Below, piece after piece: positions 27,101-35,919 of a stretch of 64,000 bases of DNA. The notes beneath the pieces are model-generated. The model ran no database searches. It was not told the DNA's origin and saw only the letters and a program-made list of their open reading frames with translations. This DNA comes from Micromonospora sediminimaris. GTDB taxonomy: Bacteria > Actinomycetota > Actinomycetes > Mycobacteriales > Micromonosporaceae. Within the stretch, counting starts at the first letter, position 1. Every line of letters begins with the position of its first letter. The position numbers and the translations under genes are program-made. The DNA lies in NCBI GenBank assembly GCA_900112325.1, contig FOLJ01000021.1, positions 57,321 through 121,320 on the forward strand, read 5' to 3'.

Positions 27101-29252
27101 AGGCCGCCGCGAAGGCGTTCTCCACGTGCGGGCGCACCTCGGCCAGTTCCTGGTGCCCCTCCGGCAGTCGTAGCCCGAAGTCGTACAGCCAGATCCGACC
27201 GTCGACCCGCTCCACCTCGTACGGGTGCTCGTCGACCACCTTCACGCCGAGCGAGTGCAGCACCGGCAACACCGCCGAGAGCATCATCGGCTCGCCGTAG
27301 CGGTACACCTTGAACCGCACGTCCATCGACTCGTCGACGTCCGGACCCCGGCCGACGGCACGCGGCGCAAGCTGCTTGCGGAACAGGTGCATCTCCAGCT
27401 GGCCGGGCTCCTCCAGCAGCTCCAGCTTGGCCAGGTCCTTCATCGCCTCGTACGGCGTGTGCCCGTCCTTGTAGCCCTCCGGGAACGCGTCGGCGTACCG
27501 ACCGAACAGGTGCTTGGCCTGCTCGTCACCGAGCTTGCGTTCCAGCACCAGCCGGTAGTCGTCGTCCCACAACCGGGTGGCGTCGGCCAACTCCTCGGCC
27601 AGCAGGTCGGCGTCGATGTCGCCGGGCGGGCTCGTCGGGTCGGTACGGACGATGAAGTGCACCCGGGCCAGCATCGACTCGGTCACCCGGGTGGTGTAGT
27701 CCACCCCGACACCGTTCAGCTCACGCAGCAGGATGTCCTGCATACGCAGCCGGTTCTGGGTGGTGAACCGGTCCCGGGGCAGGTAGATCAGACAGGAGAT
27801 GAACCGCCCGTACGCGTCCCGGCGCAGGAACACCCGCAGCTGCCGGCGACCGGCCATCCGCAGCACCCCGATGACCGCGTGGTACAGGTCGTCGGTCTTG
27901 ATCTGGAACAGCTCGTCGCGCGGGTACGTCTCCAGGATCTGCATCAGATCCTTGCCGGAGTGGCTGCGCAGGCTCAGCCCGGAGCGGTCCAGCACCTCGG
28001 CTACCTTGCGGCGGACCACCGGCAGCTCCTGGACGCTGGTCCGGTACGCGGCGGTGGAGAACAGGCCCAGGAAGCGCCGCTCGCCCACCACCTCGCCGTC
28101 CTCGTCGAAGATCTTGAAGCCGATGTAGTCGAGGTACGCCGAGCGGTGCACGGTGGCCCGCGAGTTCGCCTTCGTGATGATCAGCAGGCGCTTCTCGGTG
28201 ACCTTCTCGTGCGCCTCGGGCGTCATCGAGGACAGCGCCCGCGCGTCCGGCGAGTCCTGACGCAGGATGCCCAGTCCGGTGCCGAGCACCGCTTCCAGCG
28301 CCGGCCCGCCCTCGGCCGAATTCGGCACCAGCCGGTACTCCCGGTACCCGAGGAAGGTGAAGTGATCGTGCGCGAGCCAACGCAGCAGCTCGACCGAGTC
28401 GGTGATGTCCTTCTCCGGCACCGGTGGCCGGTTGTCACTGGTGCGCGCGGCGGCCAGTTCATCGGCGAGGGCGAGGGCGCGCTGACGCATCTTCGGCCAG
28501 TCCTCGACGGCCTCCCGCACGTCGGTCAGCACCCGTTGCAGTTCCCGGCGTAGCTTGTCCCGCTCCTCCGGGTCGCGGACCGGGTCGATCTCGATCCGCA
28601 TCCAGCTCTCGACCAGGTCGCCGGAGATCGCGTCGTCCGGCTCCACGTCGGCGGCGACCTCGACCAGCCGGCCCAACGGCTCCCGGCGGACCACTACCAG
28701 CGGGTGCACCAGCAGGTGGACGTCCAGATGGTGGGTGTTGAGCAGGGCGGTCACCGAGTCGACCAGGAACGGCATGTCGTCGGTGACGATCTCGATGACG
28801 CTGTGGTGCTGCTCCGCGTCGGGCGAGTGGATCCGCAGCTTCAACTCACCCGGTACCCGCTGCCGGGCCAGTTCCCGGTGCGCGCGGGCGGCGTCGAGCA
28901 TCTCCTCGGCGGTGAACCCGATCAGCTCCTCGTCCGGCGCGAACCGCCAGAACCTGCCCACCAGGGTCGCCGCGTCATGATCGTCACCGGCCAGCGACAC
29001 CGCCTGGGCCACCAGTCGCTCGGCGTTGGGCACCGGCTCGTCGAACTCGGCGTCCTCCGCGTCGTCGGTCAGCGCCTCCGGCGGTAGTCCCAGGTCGTAG
29101 AGGGTGTCGATGCTCGAACCGGTCATCCCGGTCACACCTGTGTCTAGCCGACCGAAACCGTCCCCGTCGGTCGCCGTGTCGAAACTGTCGTCCCGGCTGG
29201 TGTCAACCTGCCGGAGGTCGGGTTCCGGTTTGATCGCCGGACGCCGGTCCAT
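24198..29252 (-). CDS. gdh: NAD-specific glutamate dehydrogenase, large (GDH-180) class
   Basis: About 1,684 residues from ATG 29252 (GGGGAG eight bases upstream; GTG 29261 is the alternative). The size and layout match the GDH-180 family first described in Streptomyces. Long N-terminal regulatory regions include ACT-like segments (HSVIEIVTDDMPFLVDSVTALL). The catalytic core is in the middle (RGGLRWSDRREDFRTEVLGLVKAQMVKNAVIVPVGAKGGFVLKQ; GGSAGYDHKKMGITARGAWESVKRHF; NAD-fold segment TVAGVGDMSGDVFGNGMLLS). A helical C-terminal region follows. It deaminates glutamate to 2-oxoglutarate. It is the longest gene in the window and stands alone. Confidence 0.96.
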   Translation of the reverse strand: MDRRPAIKPEPDLRQVDTSRDDSFDTATDGDGFGRLDTGVTGMTGSSIDTLYDLGLPPEALTDDAEDAEFDEPVPNAERLVAQAVSLAGDDHDAATLVGRFWRFAPDEELIGFTAEEMLDAARAHRELARQRVPGELKLRIHSPDAEQHHSVIEIVTDDMPFLVDSVTALLNTHHLDVHLLVHPLVVVRREPLGRLVEVAADVEPDDAISGDLVESWMRIEIDPVRDPEERDKLRRELQRVLTDVREAVEDWPKMRQRALALADELAAARTSDNRPPVPEKDITDSVELLRWLAHDHFTFLGYREYRLVPNSAEGGPALEAVLGTGLGILRQDSPDARALSSMTPEAHEKVTEKRLLIITKANSRATVHRSAYLDYIGFKIFDEDGEVVGERRFLGLFSTAAYRTSVQELPVVRRKVAEVLDRSGLSLRSHSGKDLMQILETYPRDELFQIKTDDLYHAVIGVLRMAGRRQLRVFLRRDAYGRFISCLIYLPRDRFTTQNRLRMQDILLRELNGVGVDYTTRVTESMLARVHFIVRTDPTSPPGDIDADLLAEELADATRLWDDDYRLVLERKLGDEQAKHLFGRYADAFPEGYKDGHTPYEAMKDLAKLELLEEPGQLEMHLFRKQLAPRAVGRGPDVDESMDVRFKVYRYGEPMMLSAVLPVLHSLGVKVVDEHPYEVERVDGRIWLYDFGLRLPEGHQELAEVRPHVENAFAAAWRGEAEVDRFNELVLLAGLTWRQVVVLRAYAKYLRQTGTVFSQDYMESTFIAYPRLATLLVQLFEARFEPGPVDAEQRQRRGAELVAEIRAALDDVASLDQDRILRSYLNLIQATLRTSFYQRPVGGRPKPYVAFKLDPQAIPELPAPRPKFEIFVYSPRFEGVHLRFGPVARGGLRWSDRREDFRTEVLGLVKAQMVKNAVIVPVGAKGGFVLKQKPGDRDEAVTCYKEFVSALLDVTDNIVAGEIVPPDDVVRHDGDDPYMVVAADKGTATFSDTANEISTAHNFWMGDAFASGGSAGYDHKKMGITARGAWESVKRHFREMGHDTQSQDFTVAGVGDMSGDVFGNGMLLSEHIRLVAAFDHRHIFLDPDPDAATSYAERKRLFDLPRSTWEDYNAELISAGGGIYPRTAKSVPVSPQVRAVLGLDDDVDQLSPQELMKAILTAPVDLFWNGGIGTYVKASSETNAQVGDKSNDAIRVDGRNLRCRVVGEGGNLGFTQHGRIEYAQAGGRMYTDFIDNAAGVDCSDHEVNIKILLNTAVADGELSVPERDELLARMTDEVAELVLRDNYDQARAINNSQAQATSLLPVHRRMITELERAGVLERSLEALPPDEELAVRTESGLTAPEFAVLLAYVKIALEKEILTDGLPDEEWTGEVLVNYFPTPMRERFADRMNRHRLRRDIVTTVLVNEAINRGGISFVFRVVEETAATAADVIRAYVVVREVFGLRELWDAVEALDNRIDPELQTNVYLDTRRLLDRAVRWLVTNRRSPIDVPAEIARLRDGITRLLPQMETLFYGSERESIAAHIDSMTERGVPRELAERSTRLMYSFGLLDVVETATGTGRDVGEVASVYFVLSDRFRVDSLLSKISLLPREDRWQTLARMALRYDLYAALAALTAEVLDSTPGDLSPQERVQQWEQSNATSIHRAERAMGEFDESRADLAALSVLLRQIRTLVRTSAAT

Positions 29253-29538
29253 CGGTGCCACTCCCCTCGACCCACAACGCTGTGGGTCACTCTGCCGCCA
29301 AGCCTAGGCCGACCGATCGGTTCTTCCGTCGGCGGACCACCGGCCGGACGTCCGGATCTCCGACGCCGTCCTTTCACCCGTTGCGGTACGAGGTTCGACC
29401 GGGTTCGGAGTACCCCGCCTGATGTTGTTCATCACACCGTCACGAGACCGTCTTTTCCCCTGACCAGACCCATCCGGGACAGTGGCCGTCGCGCCGGCGT
29501 ACTAGCGTGCGGAGCAGCCGACCAGAAGGAAGCACGAG

Positions 29539-31494
29539 ATGTACGTTCCGCGCCGACAACGCCGCAGCCGGTCGCCACTGACCGTCGTCGTCGCCTGCCT
29601 GGTCGTAGCGGCCGGTCTGGTCGCCTGCTCGGGCGAGGACGGCCCGCAGCGCACCGTCGACGCATTCCTCGACGGCTGGCGCAAGGGCGACCTGAACGCG
29701 GTCGGTTTCGTCGACCCGACCGGCGCGAAGGTTCCCGCAGCCAACGTCGTCCGGGAGATCCGGGAGCTCTCCGGCGAGCTTGTCGATGCTCCGCTCACGC
29801 TGACCCGCCAGGGCGATCCAGAGGTGGTCCGGGACACCGCCACCGCCACCATCCGCGCCGAGTGGACGTTACCGGGCGGGACGCTCTGGGCGTACGACCG
29901 TCCGCTGCGACTCAGCCAGGGCAGCGACGACCAGTGGCAGGTGATCTGGGAGCCGCAGATCGTTCAGGAACAGCTCACTCGGGGTGACCGGTTGGGGCTG
30001 CGGCGGGACCGTGCGCCGCGGGCGACCGTGCTGGACGGTGCCGGCGAGCCGATCGTGGCACCGCGCGACGTGGTCCGGGTGGGGTTGCGGCCCAGCGAGG
30101 TGACCGACGTCAAGGCCATGGTCCGCGAACTGGACACCGCGTTCCGCGCCATCCGGCCGGCGATCACCCCGCCGGTCGACCTGTCGGACCTCCCCAAACG
30201 GCTGAAGGAGGCCAAACCGGACGCGTTCGTCGAGGTGGTCACCCTTCGGGACGAGGCGTACCGGCAGATCAAGTCGCGCATCTACCCCCTGCCGGGGACG
30301 AAGTTCCCGACCGACAAGCTGGACCTCGCACCGACCCGCGAGTTCGCCCGGGCGGTGCTCGGCAGCGTCGATCCGGCGTACGCCGAGGACCTCGCCAACC
30401 ACCCCGACCGCTACTCCGCCGGCGACCTCGTCGGTCACGGAGGATTGCAGGGCCGCTGGGACGAACGGCTACGCGGCGTACCGGGGCTGGCCGTCGTGAT
30501 CAACCGTCCCGGGCCGGACGGGACCGTGGAACCGACCGGCACCGAGGTGTTCCGCCGTGAGCCCCAGCCCGGCCAGCCGGTTCGTACCACGCTCGACGTG
30601 ACCACCCAGAACGCCGCCGACCGGGCGCTGCGCGGCGAACGCCGGCGCTCCGCCCTGGTGGCCGTACGGGTCGCCGACGGTGCCGTCCTCGCCGCCGCCA
30701 ACGGCCCCGGTGCCGCCGGGGAGAACCTGGCCTTCACCGCGCAGGTGCCACCCGGCTCCACCTTCAAGATGGTAAGCGCGTTCGGGCTGATCGAACGCGG
30801 CGCGGTGACTCCGGACACCACCGTCGCCTGCCCGAAGAGATTCGTCGTGGACGGACGTTCCTTCAAGAACTCCGATGACTTCGCCCTCGGCGAGGTGCCG
30901 TTCCGCACCGACTTCGCCAAGTCGTGCAACACCGCCTTCACCGCGCTCGCCCCCCAGTTGGGCGCGGACGGTCTGGCCGCCGCCGGACGCACTCTGGGCC
31001 TGGAAGGCGAGTGGGGTGACCTGGGCCTCGACGCGTTCACCGGCAAGGTCTCCGCCGGTGGCGGTGCCACCGAACAGGCCGCCGCAGCGATCGGTCAGGG
31101 TACGACAGTGGTCAGCCCGCTGGCCATGGCGGCGGCGACCGCAGCCGTGGCCAGGGGCCAGTTCGTCCCGCCGAAGCTGTTGCTGGATCCGGCGCCGGCC
31201 CAGGTAGCCGAATCGGGGCCGCAGTTGAAGCCCGAGGCGGTCATGGCAGTCCAGGAGATGATGCGCGAGGTGGTGACCAGCGGCTCCGGCACGGCCCTGC
31301 GGGATGTGCCGGGCAAGCCGGTGCACGGCAAGACCGGCACCGCCGAGTACGACGACAACCCGGAGAACACCCACGCCTGGTTCGTCGGCTGGCAGGGCGA
31401 TGTGGCGTTCGCCGTCTTCGTCGAGAAGGGTGGCTCGGGCAGCGGCACCGCGGTACCGATCGCCGAACGCTTCCTCCGCGCCCTACCCGACTGA
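29539..31494 (+). CDS. Penicillin-binding protein, lipoprotein with MecA-type N-terminal domain
   Basis: 651 residues. A signal peptide ends in the lipobox LVAC, placing Cys 30 for lipid attachment. An NTF2-like MecA N-terminal domain follows (QRTVDAFLDGWRKGDLNAV to about 145), then a PBP dimerisation region. The transpeptidase has all motifs: STFK (407-410), SCN (462-464) and KTG (598-600). It cross-links peptidoglycan outside the membrane. AAGGAAG precedes ATG 29539. The 286-bp gap upstream (29253-29538) holds the promoters of this gene and the divergent gdh, with no other gene seen. Confidence 0.93.
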   Translation: MYVPRRQRRSRSPLTVVVACLVVAAGLVACSGEDGPQRTVDAFLDGWRKGDLNAVGFVDPTGAKVPAANVVREIRELSGELVDAPLTLTRQGDPEVVRDTATATIRAEWTLPGGTLWAYDRPLRLSQGSDDQWQVIWEPQIVQEQLTRGDRLGLRRDRAPRATVLDGAGEPIVAPRDVVRVGLRPSEVTDVKAMVRELDTAFRAIRPAITPPVDLSDLPKRLKEAKPDAFVEVVTLRDEAYRQIKSRIYPLPGTKFPTDKLDLAPTREFARAVLGSVDPAYAEDLANHPDRYSAGDLVGHGGLQGRWDERLRGVPGLAVVINRPGPDGTVEPTGTEVFRREPQPGQPVRTTLDVTTQNAADRALRGERRRSALVAVRVADGAVLAAANGPGAAGENLAFTAQVPPGSTFKMVSAFGLIERGAVTPDTTVACPKRFVVDGRSFKNSDDFALGEVPFRTDFAKSCNTAFTALAPQLGADGLAAAGRTLGLEGEWGDLGLDAFTGKVSAGGGATEQAAAAIGQGTTVVSPLAMAAATAAVARGQFVPPKLLLDPAPAQVAESGPQLKPEAVMAVQEMMREVVTSGSGTALRDVPGKPVHGKTGTAEYDDNPENTHAWFVGWQGDVAFAVFVEKGGSGSGTAVPIAERFLRALPD

Positions 31495-31544
31495 CCCCCT
31501 CAGCCCTCCACCGCCGCTGATCCCCCGCAACGCTCTCCGGTAAG

Positions 31545-31602
31545 CAACTTCGGGGTTGTTGCTGGGTCAGCGGGCCTCCAGGCAGCAACAACTCTGAAGT
31601 TG
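31545..31602. repeat. Long inverted repeat between convergent genes
   Basis: CAACTTCGGGGTTGTTGCTG (31545-31564) pairs with 31583-31602 at 18 of 20 positions plus two G-U pairs as RNA, loop 18 bases. It lies between the PBP stop and the stop of the arginase-family gene, so it can serve as a two-way terminator. It resembles in style the two hairpins near 45 kb. Confidence 0.7.
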
Positions 31603-31638
31603 TCCGGAACGGCGGCGGGATGAGACGGCGGCGCTCTG

Positions 31639-32913
31639 TCAGGCGGCCGGCCCGCCGGTGGCGGTCGCCGGACGAGTGACTCCCGTCGAGAAAGCGGTGC
31701 CGCCCAGGTCACCACCGGCTACACCACCATCGGCCAGGCCATGATCAGCCAGGCCACCATCGACCGGGTCACCGCCGCCCGCGCTGCCGCCACCCACACC
31801 GCCACTGCCGTCGCCCGCGCCACCGCCGTCCGTGCCGCCACCGCCACTCCGGCGACCGTCGCTGTGGCGATGGTCGTCGGTCTGACCGCGGTCGACCGGC
31901 GCCGGTGCGTCCGGTGGGCCGGGTTGATCGAGGCCCCGGCGCGGGCCGGGGGTGGGACGGAGCCTCTCCTCGGGACGCAGCCGAGGTGGCGCCGAGCCGG
32001 GGGCAGTCACCGGGCGCAGGCCGGATACCACGGTGTTGACGATCTCCGTGGCGTACGCGCCGTCCGGGTCGTAGTCGGGGTCGAAGACGGTCAGCTCGAC
32101 GCCGAGGCAGTGCGGGGTGTCGACCAGACCGGCGAGCAGAATCTCCAGCTCGGCGAAGGCGATCCCGCCAGGATCGGGCGCATCGACCGCCGGCATCACG
32201 GCGGGGTCGAGCACGTCCACGTCGACGTGCACCCAGTAGCCGGCGCAGTCGGCCAGTTGCTCGTGCGCCCACTGGGCGGTACGCGCCGCGCCCTCGGCGC
32301 GTAGCGCCGGCACCGGTCGGGTGATGATCCCGGCGGCCTGCAGGTCGAGCCGGTACTCGTCCTGGGCCCGGATGCCGAGCACCACCACATCGACGTCCCG
32401 AAAGTAGGGTCGCCGGCCCTCGATCGCCGCCAGGTCGGCCTGGCCCCGACCGGTCACCAGGGCGAGATCCTCACCGGCCGCCGCTCCCACGTACGAGGCG
32501 TTGCCGGGGTGTCGGAAGTCGGAATGGCCGTCGACGAAGACCAGGCCGATCCGGCCGCCGACCGCCTCACCCAGCCGGTGCATGGCCAGCGCCGAGCCGA
32601 GCAGAATCGAGCAGTCACCACCGAGGACCACCGGGAACTCTCCCCGGTCGATGATCGCGCCGATCCGGTCGGCCAGCGCCGCAGAGTAGTCGGCGATCTC
32701 CCGCGCGTGGCAGACGCCGTCCCCGGGTCGCCAGTCACCGGCGTCGTAACGGGGCGGGGTCAGGCAGCCCGCGTCACGGGCGCGCAACCGGGGCAGCAGT
32801 CCCTGGTCCCGTAGCGCGCCCGGCGCCTTCCCGCAGCCGGGAACGGAGGTGGGCGTCGGCGGGCGCAGACCGAGGTTGCTCGGCGCGTCGAGGACGGCGA
32901 TCCGGCGCATCAT
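31639..32913 (-). CDS. Arginase/agmatinase-family ureohydrolase with a Gly/Asp-rich tail
   Basis: 424 residues. The ureohydrolase core spans about 1-305 with the metal ligands in order: GGDCS, FVDGHSDF (DxHxD) and HVDVDVLDPAVMPAVDAPDPGG, then GVELTVFDPDYDPDG. It should hydrolyse a guanidino compound (arginine, agmatine or similar) to urea plus amine. The core is nearest to the arginase-like branch. The last 110 residues are low-complexity (repeated GGG, DGG, GLADHGLADGG) and outside any known domain. Two adjacent ATGs (32913, 32910) are possible starts. The start abuts a 55-bp tandem repeat. Confidence 0.87.
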   Translation of the reverse strand: MMRRIAVLDAPSNLGLRPPTPTSVPGCGKAPGALRDQGLLPRLRARDAGCLTPPRYDAGDWRPGDGVCHAREIADYSAALADRIGAIIDRGEFPVVLGGDCSILLGSALAMHRLGEAVGGRIGLVFVDGHSDFRHPGNASYVGAAAGEDLALVTGRGQADLAAIEGRRPYFRDVDVVVLGIRAQDEYRLDLQAAGIITRPVPALRAEGAARTAQWAHEQLADCAGYWVHVDVDVLDPAVMPAVDAPDPGGIAFAELEILLAGLVDTPHCLGVELTVFDPDYDPDGAYATEIVNTVVSGLRPVTAPGSAPPRLRPEERLRPTPGPRRGLDQPGPPDAPAPVDRGQTDDHRHSDGRRSGGGGTDGGGAGDGSGGVGGGSAGGGDPVDGGLADHGLADGGVAGGDLGGTAFSTGVTRPATATGGPAA

Positions 32914-32924
32914 GGGCCGCCTTC

Positions 32925-33076
32925 GTTCGCGACTGCGGGGCTCGCAAGCTCACTCCTCGCGCTCACTGAGCCCCCTTCCGTTCGCGACTGCGGGGCTCGC
33001 AAGCTCACTCCTCGCGCTCACTGAGCCCCCTTCCGTTCGCGACTGCGGGGCTCGCAAGCTCACTCCTCGCGCTCAC
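32925..33076. repeat. Three tandem copies of a 55-bp unit
   Basis: Units start at 32925, 32980 and 33035 with GTTCGCGACTGCGGGGCTCG. The first two are complete and look identical; the third stops after 42 bases (through GCTCAC). The repeat lies between the arginase-family start and the thioredoxin stop, with no gene inside. The array is perfect and therefore recent or gene-converted. Confidence 0.95.
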
Positions 33077-33103
33077 CTAAGCTCCCGTCCTCGTGGTGTG
33101 GGG

Positions 33104-33128
33104 GCGGGCCGGCGACACGCCGGCCCGC
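33104..33128 (-). terminator. Hairpin after the thioredoxin-TPR gene
   Basis: Perfect 11-bp stem GCGGGCCGGCG (33104-33114) with 33118-33128, loop ACA, shortly after the stop codon at 33146 on the reverse strand. Confidence 0.65.
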
Positions 33129-33145
33129 GCTGGCGTGGCAGATAC

Positions 33146-34057
33146 TCAGAACAGGGCGCTGGCCAGGGCCCGGCGGGCCGAGGCGACTGCGGGATCCTCT
33201 GGCCCGGCGATGGTGAACAGGCCGATCAGGTGCTGACGGACCTTCTCCCGATCGTCGCCGGCGGTACGGCGCACCAGCCTGACCAGGCGCTGGTACGCCT
33301 GATCGGCCAGGCCGCTCAGCACCTCGATGTCGGCGGCGAGCAGTTGGGCGTCGACGTCGTCGGGGTCGGCCGCCGCGGCGGTGAGCGCCGCCTGCGGGTC
33401 GGCCCCGGCCACCCGCCGGGCGAGTCCCACCTGAGCCAGCCCGGCCTCGGCCGCGGCGTCCGCCGGGGTTTCCGCGAGGATCTTGCGGTACGCCTGCTCG
33501 GCGGCGTCCAGGTCGCCACTCATCAGCGCGTCGTCCGCCTCGTCGAGCCGTGGGTCCTCCGGCTCGGCCACGCTCACCCCGCCGGCCTTGAGCACGGCCT
33601 GGAGCCACTGGCGAAGCTGCGCCTCGGGCACCACGCCGGAGAAGGCGTCCACGGGTTGCCCGCCGACCACCGCGTACACCATCGGGATGCCCTGGACCCG
33701 GAACATCTGCGCGAGCCTCGGGTTGGCGTCCACGTCGACCTTGGCGAGCACCCAGGCACCGCCGCTCTCGACCGCCAGCCGTTCCAGCACCGGAGAGAGT
33801 TGCTTGCAGGGCTGGCACCACTCGGCCCAGAAGTCGACCACGACGGGTGTGGTCAACGAGCGCTCCAGGACCTCCGACTGGAAGGTCGCCTCGGTCACGT
33901 CGACGACTGTGACTCCGCCGACGGCACCGCCGGGCGCCCCGGCGGGCGGGCCGGCCTGAACCGGAGCCGGTGTGGAACTGGGGGCAGGGGTGCGCAGCGC
34001 GCTGAGGTCGACCGCGCCGCGGGTAAAGATCGACGAGGTGATCCGTGGGTCGCTCAT
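33146..34057 (-). CDS. Thioredoxin-TPR protein (CnoX/YbbN-like)
   Basis: 303 residues. A disordered Pro/Ala leader (to about 50) precedes a thioredoxin fold (VVVDFWAEWCQPCKQLSPVLERLA, with WCQPC; cis-Pro segment VQGIPMVYAVVGGQPVDAF). A C-terminal tetratricopeptide domain follows (about 160-303; DEADDALMSGDLDAAEQAYRKILAETPADAAAEAGLAQV). This is the CnoX (YbbN) architecture, a redox-linked holdase. WCQPC keeps both Cys. No ribosome-binding site is visible before ATG 34057, and a TAGATA hexamer ends five bases upstream, so a leaderless start is possible. Confidence 0.92.
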   Translation of the reverse strand: MSDPRITSSIFTRGAVDLSALRTPAPSSTPAPVQAGPPAGAPGGAVGGVTVVDVTEATFQSEVLERSLTTPVVVDFWAEWCQPCKQLSPVLERLAVESGGAWVLAKVDVDANPRLAQMFRVQGIPMVYAVVGGQPVDAFSGVVPEAQLRQWLQAVLKAGGVSVAEPEDPRLDEADDALMSGDLDAAEQAYRKILAETPADAAAEAGLAQVGLARRVAGADPQAALTAAAADPDDVDAQLLAADIEVLSGLADQAYQRLVRLVRRTAGDDREKVRQHLIGLFTIAGPEDPAVASARRALASALF

Positions 34058-34156
34058 GGTTATCTAGTCTCGCACGCAGTTCGCCGAACTCGGATCAGCC
34101 TCGGCCCGCGCAGTTGCCACTGTCACCCCTGCCCAGCCGCCCTGATGGGGCGAAGG

Positions 34157-35845
34157 TCAGAACCGTGCGGGCTCGCGGTAAACGCCCCATTCGGCGCGCA
34201 GCGCGTCGCAGATCTCGCCGAGGGTCGCCTCCGCCCGGACGGCGTCGAGCATCGCCGGGATCATGTTCTCCCCGGTACGGCTCACCGCCACCATCGCCTC
34301 GACCGCGGCACGTACCCGGGAGTCGTCCCGACCGTGCTTGCGTTCGGCCAGCATCCGGCGCTGCTCCAACTCCACCTCGTGCGAGATGCGGAGAATCTCC
34401 AGCTCCTTGGCGACCGTTCCGGTGTGGCAGTTGACGCCGACGATCTTCTTGTCGCCCTTCTCCAACGCCTGCTGGTACGCGAACGCGGCCTCGGCGATCT
34501 GTCCGGTGAACCAGCCGTCCTCGATGCCCCGCAGGATGCCGGAGGTCATCGGCCCGATCTGGTGCGGGCCGTCGCCACCGAGCGCGCGGATCCGGGCGAA
34601 GATCTCCTCCGCCTCGGCCTCGATCCGGTCGGTGAGCGCCTCGACGTACCAGGAGCCGCCCAGCGGGTCGGCCACGTTCGTCACCCCGATCTCCTCCATC
34701 AGCACCTGCTGCGTACGCAGGGCGATCTCGGCGGACTCGTCGGTGGGCAGGGCGAGGGTCTCGTCCAGGGCGTTGGTGTGCAGCGAGTTGGTGCCACCGA
34801 GCACGGCGGCGAGCGCCTCGACGGCCGTGCGTACCACGTTGTTGACCGGCTGTTGCGCGGTCAGCGACACGCCGGCGGTCTGCGTGTGGAACCGCAGCCA
34901 GAGCGCCTTCTCACTGGTGGCGCCGTAGACGTCGCGCAGCCAGCGGGCCCAGATCCGGCGGGCGGCCCGGAACTTGGCGATCTCCTCGAAGAAGTCGACG
35001 TGCGAGTCGAAGAAGAAGCTCAGCCCGGGGGCGAAGACGTTGACGTCAAGCCCGCGTGACAGTCCCAGTTCGACGTAACCGAAGCCGTCGGCCAGGGTGT
35101 ACGCCAGCTCCTGCGCGGCGGTCGAGCCGGCCTCGCGGATGTGGTAGCCGGAGACCGACAGCGGCTTGTACCGCGGGATCTCAGCCGCGCAGTACTCCAT
35201 CAGGTCGCCGATCAGGCGCAGGTGCGGCTCCGGGTCGAACAGCCACTCCTTCTGCGCGATGTACTCCTTGAAGATGTCGGTCTGCAGCGTCCCGTCCAGA
35301 CTCGACAGGTCGGCGCCCTGGCGCTCGGCGGCGACCAGGTACATGCAGAACACCGGCACTGCCGGGCCGGAGATGGTCATGCTCGTGGTGACCCCGGCCA
35401 GGTCGATGCCGTCGAAGAGCGCCTCCATGTCGGCGGCGCTGTCCACCGCCACCCCGCAGTGGCCCACCTCGCCGAGCGACTGCGGGTCGTCGGAGTCGCG
35501 CCCCATCAGGGTGGGCATGTCGAAGGCGACCGAAAGCCCGCCGCCACCGGCGCCCAGGATCATCTTGTAGCGCTCGTTTGTCTGCCGGGCGTTGCCGAAC
35601 CCGGCGAACTGGCGGATGGTCCAGGTCCGCCCCCGGTAGCCGGTCGGGTAGAGGCCCCGAGTGTAGGGGAACTCCCCGGGCCAGCCGATCCGCTCGAACC
35701 CCGGGTACGCGGCACCCTCCGGTGGACCGTAGACCGGGTCGACGGGCATCCCGGAGAGCGTGGTGAAGTCGGCGTCCCGCTTGCGCGCGGAGTCGTAGCG
35801 GGCCTGCCAGCGGGCCCGCCCGGCTGCGATGTCGTCGGCGTTCAT
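34157..35845 (-). CDS. icmA: Isobutyryl-CoA mutase, large subunit
   Basis: 562 residues, the large-subunit size of two-part acyl-CoA mutases, with no B12-binding domain. The substrate-binding segment TWTIRQFAGFGNARQTNER has Phe at position 80, and DIFKEYIAQKEWLF has Gln at position 198. These are the residues (Phe80, Gln198) that distinguish isobutyryl-CoA mutase from methylmalonyl-CoA mutase (Tyr, Arg). The enzyme should interconvert isobutyryl-CoA and n-butyryl-CoA with a small B12-binding partner (IcmB), which is not in this window. Its promoter region has a TACCGACCGGTA palindrome. Start: GAGGAGGAG upstream of ATG 35845. Confidence 0.92.
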   Translation of the reverse strand: MNADDIAAGRARWQARYDSARKRDADFTTLSGMPVDPVYGPPEGAAYPGFERIGWPGEFPYTRGLYPTGYRGRTWTIRQFAGFGNARQTNERYKMILGAGGGGLSVAFDMPTLMGRDSDDPQSLGEVGHCGVAVDSAADMEALFDGIDLAGVTTSMTISGPAVPVFCMYLVAAERQGADLSSLDGTLQTDIFKEYIAQKEWLFDPEPHLRLIGDLMEYCAAEIPRYKPLSVSGYHIREAGSTAAQELAYTLADGFGYVELGLSRGLDVNVFAPGLSFFFDSHVDFFEEIAKFRAARRIWARWLRDVYGATSEKALWLRFHTQTAGVSLTAQQPVNNVVRTAVEALAAVLGGTNSLHTNALDETLALPTDESAEIALRTQQVLMEEIGVTNVADPLGGSWYVEALTDRIEAEAEEIFARIRALGGDGPHQIGPMTSGILRGIEDGWFTGQIAEAAFAYQQALEKGDKKIVGVNCHTGTVAKELEILRISHEVELEQRRMLAERKHGRDDSRVRAAVEAMVAVSRTGENMIPAMLDAVRAEATLGEICDALRAEWGVYREPARF

Positions 35846-35895
35846 CCCCGGGCTCCTCCTCGAGTCCTCGACTGCAACCGAGTGTAGAGCCCTTA

Positions 35896-35905
35896 CCTGA
35901 ACGAT
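35896..35905. promoter_or_regulatory. CCTGAACGAT decamer upstream of icmA
   Basis: The decamer CCTGAACGAT recurs exactly at 60982-60991 upstream of hbd. It shares the TGAACG core with the palindromes before ccr and meaA, so it may be a half-site or weaker site for the same regulator. Confidence 0.4.
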
Positions 35906-35919
35906 CGATAAGGCAGTTC

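Noticed and set aside
32925..33076. CRISPR array
   Set aside because: The 55-bp units follow one another without spacers and no cas gene is near.
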